The notes under the pieces are model-generated. The model did not search any database, was not told the origin of the DNA, and was given only the letters and a program-made list of their open reading frames with translations. From Tubulanus polymorphus (lineage: Eukaryota > Nemertea > Palaeonemertea > Tubulaniformes > Tubulanidae): 64,000 nt of DNA. Of this stretch, positions 11,368 through 21,958 are shown in pieces. The translations under genes were made by a program, and so were the position numbers. Each line of letters starts with the position of its first letter. Positions within the stretch are counted from its first letter, which is position 1. The stretch covers positions 7,885,450 through 7,949,449 of the forward strand of contig NC_134026.1 in the NCBI RefSeq assembly GCF_964204645.1. Direction: 5' to 3'.

Positions 11368-11625
11368 TTCAAAACGGTGGATTTCAACAAAGCATTTGAT
11401 AAGGCTCAACATCAGCCATTACTAAAGAGGCTATTAGGGAACAGTATCAATGATAGGTCGCCCAAATGGCTCAGCAGTTATCTCTGAACGGAAACTTGTA
11501 ACCGAAATCAACGGAACGCCTCATCTTGGAATGAGACGGTCTAACTAGTGGAGTCACGCAAGGTAGTATCCTAAGTCGTCTTCTGTTTAATGTCCTGACA
11601 AATGACATACACAGTAATCCAAAAT
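11368..11625 (+). mobile_element. Decayed non-LTR retrotransposon reverse transcriptase
   Basis: VDFNKAFDKAQHQPLLKRL matches the reverse transcriptase motif VDFSKAFDxVxHxxLLxKL of LINE elements. About 70 bp further, in another frame, SGVTQGSILSRLLFNVLTND matches the SGVPQGSVLGPLLFxxYIND block that precedes the catalytic YADD motif. Frameshifts and a stop separate them and the YADD part is missing. A dead LINE fragment, perhaps of the CR1/Jockey group. Confidence 0.8.
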
Positions 11626-11706
11626 ATACCAGACCGAGTAAATTTCCGAAACGACCTTAACACACTGTTCGACCAAAAAACTTAATGTTCCGACAAAACC
11701 ACAGGG

Positions 11707-11995
11707 ACAAAACCAAAATTATGAATTGTCGCGGGTGACAAAACCAAGATATTGAATTGTCACGGGCGACAAAACAAAAATAATGAATTGTCGCGGGCGA
11801 TTAAACCAAAATATTGAACTGTCGCGGGCGATAAAACCACAATAATGAATTGTCGCGGGCGTTAAAACCAAAATATTGAATTGTCGCGGCGATAAAACCA
11901 AAATAATGAATTGTCGCGGACGACAAAAACAAAATATTGAATTGTTGCGTGCGACAAAACCAGAAAAATGAATTGTCGCGGGCGACAAAACCAAA
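11707..11995. repeat. 31-bp palindromic minisatellite, block 1
   Basis: About nine tandem copies of a 31-bp unit whose core TTGTCGCGGGCGACAA has two perfect 7-bp complementary arms around GG, followed by an AAACCAAAATA spacer. Copies differ mainly in the arm bases. Confidence 0.95.
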
Positions 11996-12029
11996 CTAGG
12001 GGTCCAGGGACACCATGCTCACTTGGGAA

Positions 12030-12617
12030 GTGGTTTCAAATGCTCAACAATCTAACAATTTCAATACATAACGCCCTCTTGTGACCATATACAAAAATCA
12101 ATGACCTTGAAACCCACCACAATCATAGAACATGTGAGCAGCTATGATTTTGTAATTGATTGTGATAACAAAATATGCCTCGTTACCAATTTAATATGGA
12201 AATACTAAGTTATTCTACTATTCAACGCCCCCTAGTGACTATATGGAATAACTAATGTCCTTAAAAACTCACCACAATCATAGACGATGTCATGATCTAC
12301 AACTTTGCAATGGATCATGGTAACAAACTATGCCTAGGTACCAATCTAATAAGGAAAAACTGAGCTTTTCTACTATTCAACGCCCCCCTGGTGATTATAA
12401 AGAATAACTAATGTCCTTAAAAACTCACAACAATCATAGACGATGTCATGAACTACAACTTTGCAATTGATCATGGTAACAAAATATACAAATATAATAT
12501 AGCAATACTAAGTTATTGTATTATTCAACGCCCCCTGATGGCCACATACTAAAACCAATGACCTTGAAACTCACCAAAATCATAGAACACGTTATGGGCT
12601 TCAACTTTCCAATTGAA
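12030..12617. repeat. About 150-bp tandem repeat, four copies
   Basis: The motif CAACGCCCCCTAGTGAC and variants recur at about 12065, 12223, 12378 and 12527, each followed by AACTAATGTCCTTAAAAACT, then CATAGACGATGTCATG and ACTTTGCAATTGATCATGG. Outer copies are more diverged (ACCTTGAAACCCACCACAAT). It lies between two blocks of the 31-bp minisatellite and leads into a GGACGGACGGACG / TGGGACTAAAGTCCCA motif. Confidence 0.85.
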
Positions 12618-12684
12618 TGGACGGACGGACGAAAAGTGAACACAATAGCCCGCTGGGACTAAAGTCCCAAGTGGACTGAAAAAG

Positions 12685-13713
12685 AATTGTCGCGGGCGAC
12701 AAAACCAAACTAATGAATTGTCGCGGGTGATAAAACCAAAATATTGAATTGTCGCGGGCGACAAAACCAAACTAATGAATTGTTGCAGGCGATAAAACCA
12801 AACTAATGAATTGTCGCAGGCGAAATAACAAAAGTATTGAATTGTCGCGGGCAATAAAACCAAAATAATGAATTGTCTCGGGCGATAGAACCAAAATAAT
12901 GAATTGTCGCGGGCGACAAAACCAAAATAATGAATTGTCGCGGGTGATAAAACCAAAATAATGAATTGTCTCGGGCGACAAAACCAAAATAATGAATTGT
13001 CGCGGACGATAAAAACAAAATATTGAATTGTCGCGGGCGATAAAACCAAAATAATGAATTATCGCGGGCGATAAAACCAAAATATTGAATTGTCGCGGGC
13101 GATAAAACCAAAATAATGAATTGTCGCGGGCGACAAAACCAAAAAAAAAATTGTCGCGGGCGACAAAAACAAAGTATAAAACCAAAATAATGAATTGTCG
13201 CGGGCGTCAAAACCAAAAACAAGAATTGTCGCGGGCGACAAAACCAAAATAATGAATTGTCGCTGGAGATAAAACCAAAGTAATGAATTGTCGTGGGCGA
13301 TAAAACCAAAATATTGAATTGTCGCGGGCGACAAAACCAAACTAATGAATTGTCGCGGCAACAAAACCAAAAAAAGAATTGTCGGGGCGACAAAACCAAA
13401 ATAATGAATTGTCGCGGGCGACAAAACCAAAATGGTGAATTGTCCAGGCGACAAGATCAAAATATTGAATTGTCGCGGGCGATAAAATCAAAATAATGAA
13501 TTGTCGCGGGCGATTAAACTAAAATAATGAATTGTCTCGGGCGACAAAACAAAAATAATGAATTGTCGTGGGCGATAAAACCAAAATAATGAATTATCGT
13601 GGGCGATAAAACCAAAATATTGAATTGTCACGGTTGATAAAACCAAAATAATGAATTGTCGCGGGCGACAAAACCAAAATATTGAATTGTCGCGGGCGAC
13701 AAAACCAAAATAT
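12685..13713. repeat. 31-bp palindromic minisatellite, block 2
   Basis: About 33 copies of the same unit. It is preceded by GGACGGACGGACGAAAAGTG and the near-palindrome TGGGACTAAAGTCCCA (12617-12684). The block plus this leader is repeated 1187 bp downstream. Confidence 0.95.
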
Positions 13714-13869
13714 TGTGTCTAGGGTAGATACATGTATAAACCAAATATCAAGACATTACCTTGAAGCGTCTTCAAAACTTCCCAAAATAACTGGATTCCG
13801 TCTATGGACGGACGGACGAAAAGTGAACACAATAGCCCGCTGGGACTAAAGTCCCAAAAGGACTGAAAA
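13714..13869. other. Spacer between minisatellite blocks
   Basis: Contains unrelated sequence (13714-13803), then a second copy of the leader GGACGGACGGACG...TGGGACTAAAGTCCCA (13804-13869), marking the start of the higher-order duplicate. Confidence 0.7.
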
Positions 13870-15255
13870 AGAATTGTCGCGGGCGACAAAACCAAACTAA
13901 TGAATTGTCGCGGGTGATAAAACCAAAATATTGAATTGTCGCGGGCGACAAAACCAAACTAATGAATTGTTGCAGGCGATAAAACCAAACTAATGAATTG
14001 TCGCAGGCGATATAACAAAAAATATTGAATTGTCGCGGGCAATAAAACCAAAATAATGAATTGTCTCGGGCGATAGAACCAAAATAATGAATTGTCGCGG
14101 GCGACAAAACCAAAATAATGAATTGTCGCGGGTGATAAAACCAAAATAATGAATTGTCTCGGGCGACAAAACCAAAATAATGAATTGTCGCGGACGATAA
14201 AAACAAAATATTGAATTGTCGCGGGCGATAAAACCAAAATAATGAATTATCGCGGGCGATAAAACCAAAATATTGAATTGTCGCGGGCGATAAAACCAAA
14301 ATAATGAATTGTCGCGGGCGACAAAACCAAAAAAAAAATTGTCGCGGGTGACAAAAACAAAGTATAAAACCAAAATAATGAATTGTCGCGGGCGTCAAAA
14401 CCAAAAACAAGAATTGTCGTGGGCGACAAAACCAAAATAATGAATTGTCGCTGGAGATAAAACCAAAGTAATGAATTGTCGTGGGCGATAAAACCAAAAT
14501 ATTGAATTGTCGCGGGCGACAAAACCAAACTAATGAATTGTCGCGGCAACAAAACCAAAAAAAGAATTGTCGGGGCGACAAAACCAAAATAATGAATTGT
14601 CGCGGGCGACAAAACCAAAATGGTGAATTGTCCAGGCGACAAGATCAAAATGGTGAATTGTCGCGGGTGACAAAACCAAAATATTGAATTGTCGCGGGCG
14701 ATAAAATCAAAATAATGAATTGTCGCGGGCGATAAAACTAAAATAATGAATTGTCTCGGGCGACAAAACAAAAATAATGAATTGTCGTGGGCGATAAAAC
14801 CAAAATAATGAATTATCGTGGGCGATAAAACCAAAATATTGAATTGTCACGGTTGATAAAACCAAAATAATGAATTGTCGCGGGCGACAAAACCAAAATA
14901 TTGAATTGTCGCGGGCGACAAAACCAAAATATTGAATTGTCGCAGGCGACAAAACCAAAATAATGAATTGTCGCGGGAGACAAAACCAAAATAATGAATT
15001 ATCGCGGGCGATAAAACCAAAATATTGAATTGTCGCGGGCGATAAAATCAAAATATTGAATTGTCGCGGGCGACAAAACCAAAAAAGAAAAATTTCGCGG
15101 GCGACAAAAACAAAATATAAAACCAAAATAATGAATTGTCGCGGGCGACAAAACCAAAATAATGCATTGTCGCTGGCGATAAAACTAAAGTAATGAATTG
15201 TCGTGGGCGATAAAACCAAAATAATGAATTGTCGCGGGCGACAAAATCAAAATCA
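13870..15255. repeat. 31-bp palindromic minisatellite, block 3
   Basis: About 44 copies. Its first 1.07 kb repeats block 2 copy for copy, including idiosyncratic short units (for example the AACCAAAAACAAGAATTGTC and CGGGGCGACAAAACC variants), so it is a segmental duplicate of it. It then extends further. Open frames of up to 261 codons on the minus strand arise because the 31-bp unit cycles through all frames. Confidence 0.95.
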
Positions 15256-16984
15256 TTGTTTTCTCGCGTTATTTTAGTTTTGTCGTAATGTCGCCCTTAT
15301 TTGCATATTCGTGTTATTTATCTTATCAGCCACCATACTAAAGCTTTAAGGTCGCCTAAAACTCGATAAACACTTCAAGCGACACAGCGAACGATCTCCT
15401 TTCCCCCACAGCGAACGCTTACTCCGAATGTCAAGTGTGAGTCCAGCATACGGATAGGAGTGTGTTATATACTTGTATTTAGTAAATACCTTGTGGATTT
15501 GACAATGATCGGTATGTACTGTAGGAAATATAGAGTATTGATGGTATTGATAAAGAGGGCCGCGGGTGAATAAAGTAATATGTTCTTTAATTTTGGTACC
15601 TCGTCGACATAACAGCTTTTCTCCGCTATATCTCTTCGGCGTGTTTAGTTTAGGCCTACGACTCCCCGGTACACTTATGATTTATCTTAGTTAAAACACG
15701 GTAAATTTGGTAAAGAAAAATAGGTATCGCTAAATTAACTGCTTGACGCCCGGAGCCAAATCACTGGTAGTAATAAATTAATTTGTACTCGATTTGATTC
15801 TCAGAATGAGAGAAACTCGCAGCTGATTCCCGGAACGACGATGTAGTGACACACGTCGATTTGTCGATATTTACGGCTCGACAGTGCTTTTAAAATCTAA
15901 AGTAGTAAATTTCCTGTGTATCAGTAATACAATTTGATGAGGAAAATGGGTTACTGTTAAAATTAGTTTTTAAAAACCGCGACAGAATGTGCAATCTTTC
16001 GGTAATAAATTTGTTAATTTATGCTTGAATTGATAATCGATGTGACAAGAAACGTGCGGTAGATTTCGGAAAGACGACTTAGAAAAACATGTCGGCTCTT
16101 TGAATGGGGCTCAATTTTCGAAGTTTACGACCCGACAGTGCTTTTGTAACGTTGATTCTTCAAAATTCGCACGGAGTATTTGTAGATCGAACTGAGCTGA
16201 ATGATATCAGACGGATTGTATCGGCAACAGCGGTAATGTAAAAAAGCCTATGTACTTTTGACAAAAAATGTGTGGAAAAAAAAATAATAATAATAATAAT
16301 AATAATAAGAAACACGCGAATCTCAATAGGGTTTTCTGTGATGTAACAGAAAACCCTAAAAATGTGTCGATATGAAATGAAGAAACCCAGTAAAGCAAAT
16401 GCTCGTTGGTATGGACACCCACACTACACACACTAATTCGTCGCAAACATTCACAGATCCACACACAATTGCAATAGTAAACATGGCTGAAAATTCAGTA
16501 TTCCAAGAGTTTATTGCTTTTGAATGACTATTTGAGGGAATTAAGTGACTTTTTTATTTAAGGTTGCTATTGGAATTTTGCCACTAAGCACCACAAATAG
16601 TTTTTAAAAAGAGAAAAAATTACCCACCAATACAGTACAGCAAAAGTACCCTTAACAAAAGGGCGTCTAGAAACTATAAAATTGTTTACTGCTTTAACTA
16701 TATTTATATTTTCTAATCGTTATCACTCTATCAAACTGAATGGTTTAGAGTAATCACTAAACTTCCTCGCTCTTTCAGAGTTAATTCTGGAGTCGGAGAC
16801 TGCAAAAACTCCTTTTTCACGAAAGAACAGATCTGGAACGTTAAGAAAGTAAACCTGATTGAGCTTCTCAAACCTGATTGAGTGAATCATCATATGAAAA
16901 TTATAGAAACAGAACAGACAACCACGGGTGCTAGCGATTGCTCATCAAAGGTAGGAATTCATTGTTATTTCGTCACTAAACGAA
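15256..16984. other. Intergenic, diverged repeat and (TAA)n
   Basis: Two related blocks can be seen: TTTACGGCTCGACAGTGCTT (about 15870) and TTTACGACCCGACAGTGCTT (about 16123), each preceded by a similar purine-rich stretch, about 255 bp apart. A TAA run is at 16288-16309. No coding exon is supported. Confidence 0.45.
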
Positions 16985-17273
16985 TTGAATTTGAGCAAAC
17001 ATTTTTCAGCATGTTTACTATAAAATATCTCACCATTTACAATAGATGTACAACGAATATTGATGTTTGCTTCTTTTAACCCTATTTATTTTACCCTATA
17101 ATCAACTTTCACAAAATCTGAATGAATTATGTCAGATTCTTCTAAGGATTGATTCTTTATTTGATGCAAACAATAAATTGTGAGCGTCAATAAGTAAAAT
17201 ATGGATTCAATTTGCGCCAGTCTATTGTTGATACATTCGGTCCACACTTGAGTTTATCATAATCGTGAATATC
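16985..17273 (+). promoter_or_regulatory. Upstream cassette of receptor 17274 (no 19-bp repeats)
   Basis: Has the TTTACTATAAAATATCTCAC / CATTTACAAT / ACAACGAATATTGATGTT block and the CACAAAATCTGAATGAATTA block, but not the TATA-proximal motif or the CTCTCAGACAGTCAG repeats. Like the copy at 5641 it may be regulated differently. Confidence 0.45.
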
Positions 17274-18239
17274 ATGAATTCTACTCGGATGCAAACCGGT
17301 CGAACTTACAACAGTTACATCGTTCTCATGTCAGTCGCGAACAGGTCTGGAAGCTACCGTACTGTGTCACTGGTCATTCTGCCGGTCATTTTCCTGCTCG
17401 GAGCCTTCGGAAATTCAGCTACTTTCTTGATAATGATAAGTCACAGATTCCGTAGGTTATCTTACGCTAACTATCTTATCGTCTTGTCAATCTGTGATTC
17501 CATATTCTGCATCAGTTTTACACTGATGCCTGTTTTACAGTTTGTTCTCGTGCACGTTAAAGATGGTCCTACATTTATTATGAATTCGCTGATCATTTGT
17601 CAAATATATGAATTCATAATGGCAATTGTGAACAGCAATAGTGCGTGGTTAATAGTAGCAATATCTCTAGAACGTGCGGCAGTTGTGCTCTTCCCGTTCA
17701 CATCTCGTTTGATATGTACACCGAGATTCGCTAGATTTGTTATATTGATAATCATTGCAGTGAATGCACTGGTTTTATATCTTCTACCTACGATTTCGAT
17801 ATATTTTGAGGATCCATCGTTCGGATGTTACTATACACTTATTGACCAAATAACATATTTCTCCATATTTGGAATCTTCGCGTATATCATACCATTATCT
17901 TTAATAATGATATCAAATACTGTTATAATTATTCAGTTATTTAGAGGTTCAAAAATGGTTTCGTCGGATCAGAAAACTACAAAATCAAAACGTACAACAA
18001 TAATGCTTGTAACAGTTTCACTCGCATTTGCAATATTCACACTTCCAACTACTATTAATACTTTTTTACCAATCTCACCGGAACAGAGAGGTTTTCTGTA
18101 TGACATTTTCTCTCTCTTCCATCTTTGTAACTACGTCGTAAATTTTTACATATATCTTTTACTGGGACAAGAAATTCGTGAATATTTCTGTATGAAAATC
18201 GGCTGTAGAAATTCAGTCAAACAACCATTGATTACATGA
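17274..18239 (+). CDS. Rhodopsin-like orphan GPCR (array copy, extended tail)
   Basis: An intact receptor of 321 residues from the family start ATGAATTCTACTCGGATG; an ATG three codons upstream is in frame. The family motifs GAFGN, SICD, LERAA, FTLP and NFYIYLLLG are kept. Two oddities: helix 8 reads GQEIREYF where every other intact copy has GREIREYF, and the family stop is lost so the tail runs five residues further (QPLIT). The pre-TM3 site reads IICQ instead of ISCQ. Loop 2 is of the EDPSFGC type. Confidence 0.93.
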   Translation: MNSTRMQTGRTYNSYIVLMSVANRSGSYRTVSLVILPVIFLLGAFGNSATFLIMISHRFRRLSYANYLIVLSICDSIFCISFTLMPVLQFVLVHVKDGPTFIMNSLIICQIYEFIMAIVNSNSAWLIVAISLERAAVVLFPFTSRLICTPRFARFVILIIIAVNALVLYLLPTISIYFEDPSFGCYYTLIDQITYFSIFGIFAYIIPLSLIMISNTVIIIQLFRGSKMVSSDQKTTKSKRTTIMLVTVSLAFAIFTLPTTINTFLPISPEQRGFLYDIFSLFHLCNYVVNFYIYLLLGQEIREYFCMKIGCRNSVKQPLIT

Positions 18240-19614
18240 ATCTTTTACTAATGTTTCCCTTATTGAGATGAGGCCTAAAAATATGTTATTTCATTCCATT
18301 ATCAATCATAATATCAGATTGTTCATATGTTTTGATCTTTTTCAGTTTTCGTCTCTGGGTGAATCTTAAATACGCCCTCGCAGGACCAAATTGTCGGTTG
18401 TTTTGATAATAAATTAATAATATATGCTTGAAATAATTATTAACCAACAATGATTTTAAATGTATGCCACTTTCAAAATTAGAAAGATCTGATGTTCAAC
18501 ATAGTGGCCTATTTCTACAAATTGTAAATGCATCTGAATAAAAAGGAATATGAAGTGAAGTACATTAACGGTTAATTGGAATTCACTGCTTTTCAGATTT
18601 TTTACGCAACTGAGGCGCAATGGTGTGAGGGAAATGATCCGTTTACTTTTCATTCAAGAGAAGGCGCGACTGCACCAGGAGCAACATGATGCGTCACATG
18701 GAATCCTCCGCCGTGGAGAGGGGTAGCCGAGAGATTTGAAATATCCGGACCTCTCCGTACATGTGAATGGATATCAAATTTGGTAATTTGGTTAATTTTC
18801 ATTCTCATTGTTATTCTATGAACCTATTTTATACGTCATCTTTTCTTTTGTTGAAAGTTTTTTTTTCATCCACAATCGTGTAGTATTTTATGATGGAGAA
18901 ATATTAAATTGAATTGAATTGATTACAATGCCACGGGGAGAAGAGCGTATTTATTATTATATGTATATATTGGAAGGGCTAGCATATTTACAGCAATGAG
19001 GTAAGCCCAGACGGTCATATCGATTATTTGATCTAGGGCAAATAGAAAATGGGCATTCGGACGCTGATCACGGCCTTTAGCACAGGAAGATAACTTCTCA
19101 GAATTTTTAACACTATTATTGTTAATGCCATCCTCGCTTGCCAGGGGTCCAGTATCACTCCCAAACTCGCTTCCCCCAGCCCCCTGGCCTCACGAAGCGT
19201 GATTTCATTACTGGCGCTGTTGCGCATGACGTCATATATCGATTTGCGAAATACTTCCTTGTTCGGTAAAACGTTCGCTGATTGGTCCATTTAACGGGAA
19301 AACCAACAGGAGTCTACTGTCGGTTTGTTACAAGCGCTGTGATTGGTACGACCGGATTCTGGTCGGCTAGTAACGACTCCAACGACTCGTGAGGTCAAGG
19401 GGTTCGGGAACAGCTTTAGCGTAGTGGGTTCGAATCCCTTGACGGGTGAAGATGTGTTAATGCAGGCATCGAAGACCACTCCTTCTCCGACAATATGACA
19501 ACTGAAGTAGTTATGCGATTATTTTATTAGAAGTGTCCTGACCTGAAAAAATCATCAAATATTTGAGAACCCTCGGAACATCCCCCTGCCTGGATCCGCC
19601 CCTGAAATGATTCT
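18240..19614. other. Intergenic with SINE-like and MITE-like pieces
   Basis: At 19390-19445 GTCAAGGG and CCCTTGAC enclose a B-box-like GGTTCGAATCCC, suggesting a tRNA-derived element. Near 18900 a TTGAATTGAATTGA run resembles a SINE tail. GGATCCGCCCCTG near 19595 looks like one end of a hAT-type MITE similar to that at 39037; the partner end was not found. Confidence 0.4.
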
Positions 19615-20045
19615 ATTTTGACCTGTGTTTACCTGTATGAAACTGATAGACATCTTCTTGATGTAGGCTAATAAGATATTTCACATTTTACAGTTAATTT
19701 TTCTACAACGTAGGACTATATGCATATCTGATTAAGTTACATTTATATTTCTAAAATACCGGTTATTAATTTTACGCAAAATCTGAGTAAATTGTGTTAG
19801 ATTTCTGAGAATTCATTTTCAATTCACTGTTAACAATAAATCTTACAAAATGATTTGTGATAGCTGTAATAAGGACTTAACGATATCTTTCTATAGTAAA
19901 GTTAAATTAATTTTCGAATATGCGAGAAGACACAGTCAGTTCTAGTATGTACTCAGTCGGTCGGTATACTCTCATACAGTCAGTACACTCTCGGGCAGTC
20001 AGCACAGTCTCGGGCAGTCAGTACTTACATCTCTTCTCAAACAAT
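19615..20045 (+). promoter_or_regulatory. Upstream cassette of receptor 20046
   Basis: Order: TTTGACCTGTGTTTACCTGT block, TTCACATTTTACAGT block, GATTTCTGAGAATTCATTTT, a TATA-like TTCTATAGTAAAG (about 19889), TTAAATTAATTTTCGAATAT and GCGAGAAGACACAGTCAGTT (about 19922), then five to six copies of the CTCTCATACAGTCAGTACA-type repeat (19935-20030). The repeats happen to be open in the receptor frame, giving a spurious 42-residue extension. Confidence 0.6.
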
Positions 20046-20984
20046 ATGAATTTATCTCGGAATCAAAATGGTCGATCGTATAGCAATAATATTGTCATCA
20101 TGTCTGTTGTGAACAGATCTGGAAGTTACCTTACTGTGTCACTGGTCATTCTGCCTGTTTTGTTCCTGTTTGGAGCGTTCGGAAATTCAGCTACTTTGCT
20201 GGTAATGATAAGTCGCAGATTCCGTAGTTTTTCTTACGCTAACTATCTTATTGTTTTGTCTCTAAGTGATTCCATACACTGCATCAATTATACACTGATG
20301 CCTGTTTTACAGTTCATTCTCTCGCGCGTTCAAGATGGTCCAATATTCTTGATGACTTCACAGATCAGTTGTCAAATATATGAATTTGTAATGGCGCTTG
20401 CATTTGCTGATAGTTCGTGGTTAATAGTAGCAATATCTCTAGAACGGGCGGCGGTTGTGCTCTTCCCGTTCACATCTCGTTTGATATGTACACCGAGATT
20501 CGCTAGATTTGTTATATTGATAATTACTGCAGTGAATGCACTGGTTATATTTCTTCTACCAACTGTTTCGATATATTTCGATGATCCTTTGTTCGGATGT
20601 TACCACACATTAATCGACCAAATAACATATTTCTCCATATTTGTCATCTATGCGTACATTCTACCGTTATCTTTCATAATAATATCTAATTCTATAATAG
20701 TAGTTCAGTTATTCAGAGGCTCAAAAATGGTTTCGTCTGATCAGAAAACTACAAAATCAAAACGTACAACAATAATGCTTGTAACAGTTTCACTTGCATT
20801 TGCAATATTTACACTTCCACCAACTATTACTACATTTTTACCAATCTCAACAAAACAGAGAGATTTTCTATATGACATATTCACACAATTCCATCTTTGT
20901 AACTATGTGGTAAATTTCTACATATATCTTTTACTTGGACGAGAAATTCGTGAATATTTCTGTTTGAAAATCAGCTGTAGATAA
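20046..20984 (+). CDS. Rhodopsin-like orphan GPCR (array copy)
   Basis: An intact receptor of 312 residues. The frame is open for 42 codons upstream, but that part translates the leader repeats, so I start at the family position (MNLSRNQNGRSY). Landmarks: NLS and NRS sequons, GAFGN, SLSD, ISCQ and LFGCYH cysteines, LERAA, FTLP and NFYIYLLLG. The tail stops early (CLKISCR) because a TAG-ATAATT junction leads into a second copy of the last 90 bp of the gene (20993-21078). Confidence 0.92.
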   Translation: MNLSRNQNGRSYSNNIVIMSVVNRSGSYLTVSLVILPVLFLFGAFGNSATLLVMISRRFRSFSYANYLIVLSLSDSIHCINYTLMPVLQFILSRVQDGPIFLMTSQISCQIYEFVMALAFADSSWLIVAISLERAAVVLFPFTSRLICTPRFARFVILIITAVNALVIFLLPTVSIYFDDPLFGCYHTLIDQITYFSIFVIYAYILPLSFIIISNSIIVVQLFRGSKMVSSDQKTTKSKRTTIMLVTVSLAFAIFTLPPTITTFLPISTKQRDFLYDIFTQFHLCNYVVNFYIYLLLGREIREYFCLKISCR

Positions 20985-20992
20985 TTCTGTGG

Positions 20993-21078
20993 TAAATTTC
21001 TACATATATCTTTTACTGGGACGAGAAATTCGTGAATATTTCTGTATGAAAATCTGTGATAGAAAGTCAGTCAAATAA
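20993..21078 (+). pseudogene. Tandem copy of the receptor 3' end
   Basis: TGTGGTAAATTTCTACATAT through TCAGTCAAATAA repeats the TM7-tail segment of the receptor just upstream (from 20906), separated from its stop by about 8 bp. It retains the family tail (EYFCMKI...SVK) that the upstream gene has lost, so the duplication or a crossover moved the ending. Confidence 0.85.
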
Positions 21079-21958
21079 TTACTTGATTCAACGTATGATT
21101 ACAACTTGAAAATGGCTTACTGTAATTAACGGAACAGGGACCTTATACCAAATTCAAATGATAACAATATTTAAGTACACGTATATTAAGTCGATGATAC
21201 CACTATTGTTATCACAATTATGTGTCGAATGACAAGTTGTTTAATCAATGCGAAAGACAATTGACTATTGGCGATTTGAAACATTCACTACTATGGTTCC
21301 GTTCTAATGTTGATAAGTATTTTCTTAGTAGTACTATGTACATGTATGAGAAAAATGATAATTGTCGTTTTTGATTTATAGTCAGGCCGCTTGTCTATGG
21401 AAACCAATTTCGAGTTTTGAGAACGCGAGCACTGGGTCATCCTCGCTTGCCGCGAGGTATCGGCGGAAGCGAGTTCAGAAAGCGATACCGGACCTCAGGC
21501 AAGCGACGATGGAGAAGATGGCGCGAGTCCCATTGATTACATCTTCGCTTGCTAGGATATTGGCAACCAATTTGAAATTTACTTCATTTCTCAAAACGTA
21601 TCGATGAAGCCATGGCAAGCGAAGAACATCATTACGTCCATGCCGATTCACCATTCAAAAGTACGGATGCTCTCCAAAACGCTTCCCAGAAAACTAACAC
21701 CAAGTGAGAAGGAAGGTCGCTGATTAGATTTATTGTTCCTTTCTCTTCAAAACAAAGTACCGGTATGTAAACAACAATCACATATCAATAATCATGTATT
21801 TATTCACCTTCCAAATAAGATACATTTTGATACAATGTGTTCAATATTTCATTGACTGCACCGCAAAGTTTAGTTCACAATTCCCGCTTAGATATATCAA
21901 GAATAGTTTTAACTGGTTTAAACTGGTCTATTTTTTTTTGGGGGGGGGGGGGGCACTT
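21079..21958. other. Intergenic, nothing clear
   Basis: A long imperfect inverted similarity between about 21385 and 21625 (CTATGGAAACC...GTTTTGAGAA and TTCTCAAAACG...CCATGGC) may be a worn foldback element. A T9/G14 run lies at 21931-21953 just beyond the EIF3H stop. AATAAAT-like signals for EIF3H on the minus strand lie near 21727 and 21795. Confidence 0.4.

Noticed and set aside
12549-15219. Minus-strand open frames of 90-261 codons with a repeated VLSPATIHYFGF-like pattern
   Set aside because: They are translations of the 31-bp minisatellite; 31 is not divisible by three, so each frame is cycled and stays open by composition. No start context, no splice logic, no domain.
11707-15255. CRISPR-like array
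   Set aside because: Repeats abut without unique spacers, the context is an animal genome, and no cas-like gene exists.
19375-19450. tRNA gene
   Set aside because: A B box (GGTTCGAATCCC) is present but no cloverleaf with acceptor and anticodon arms can be drawn; more likely a SINE fragment. The same applies to 1145-1320, 35633-35658 and 46000-46060.
19920-20045. A 42-residue N-terminal extension of receptor 20046
   Set aside because: It translates the TATA-proximal region and 19-bp leader repeats; other receptors lack it and the family start fits MNLSRNQNG.
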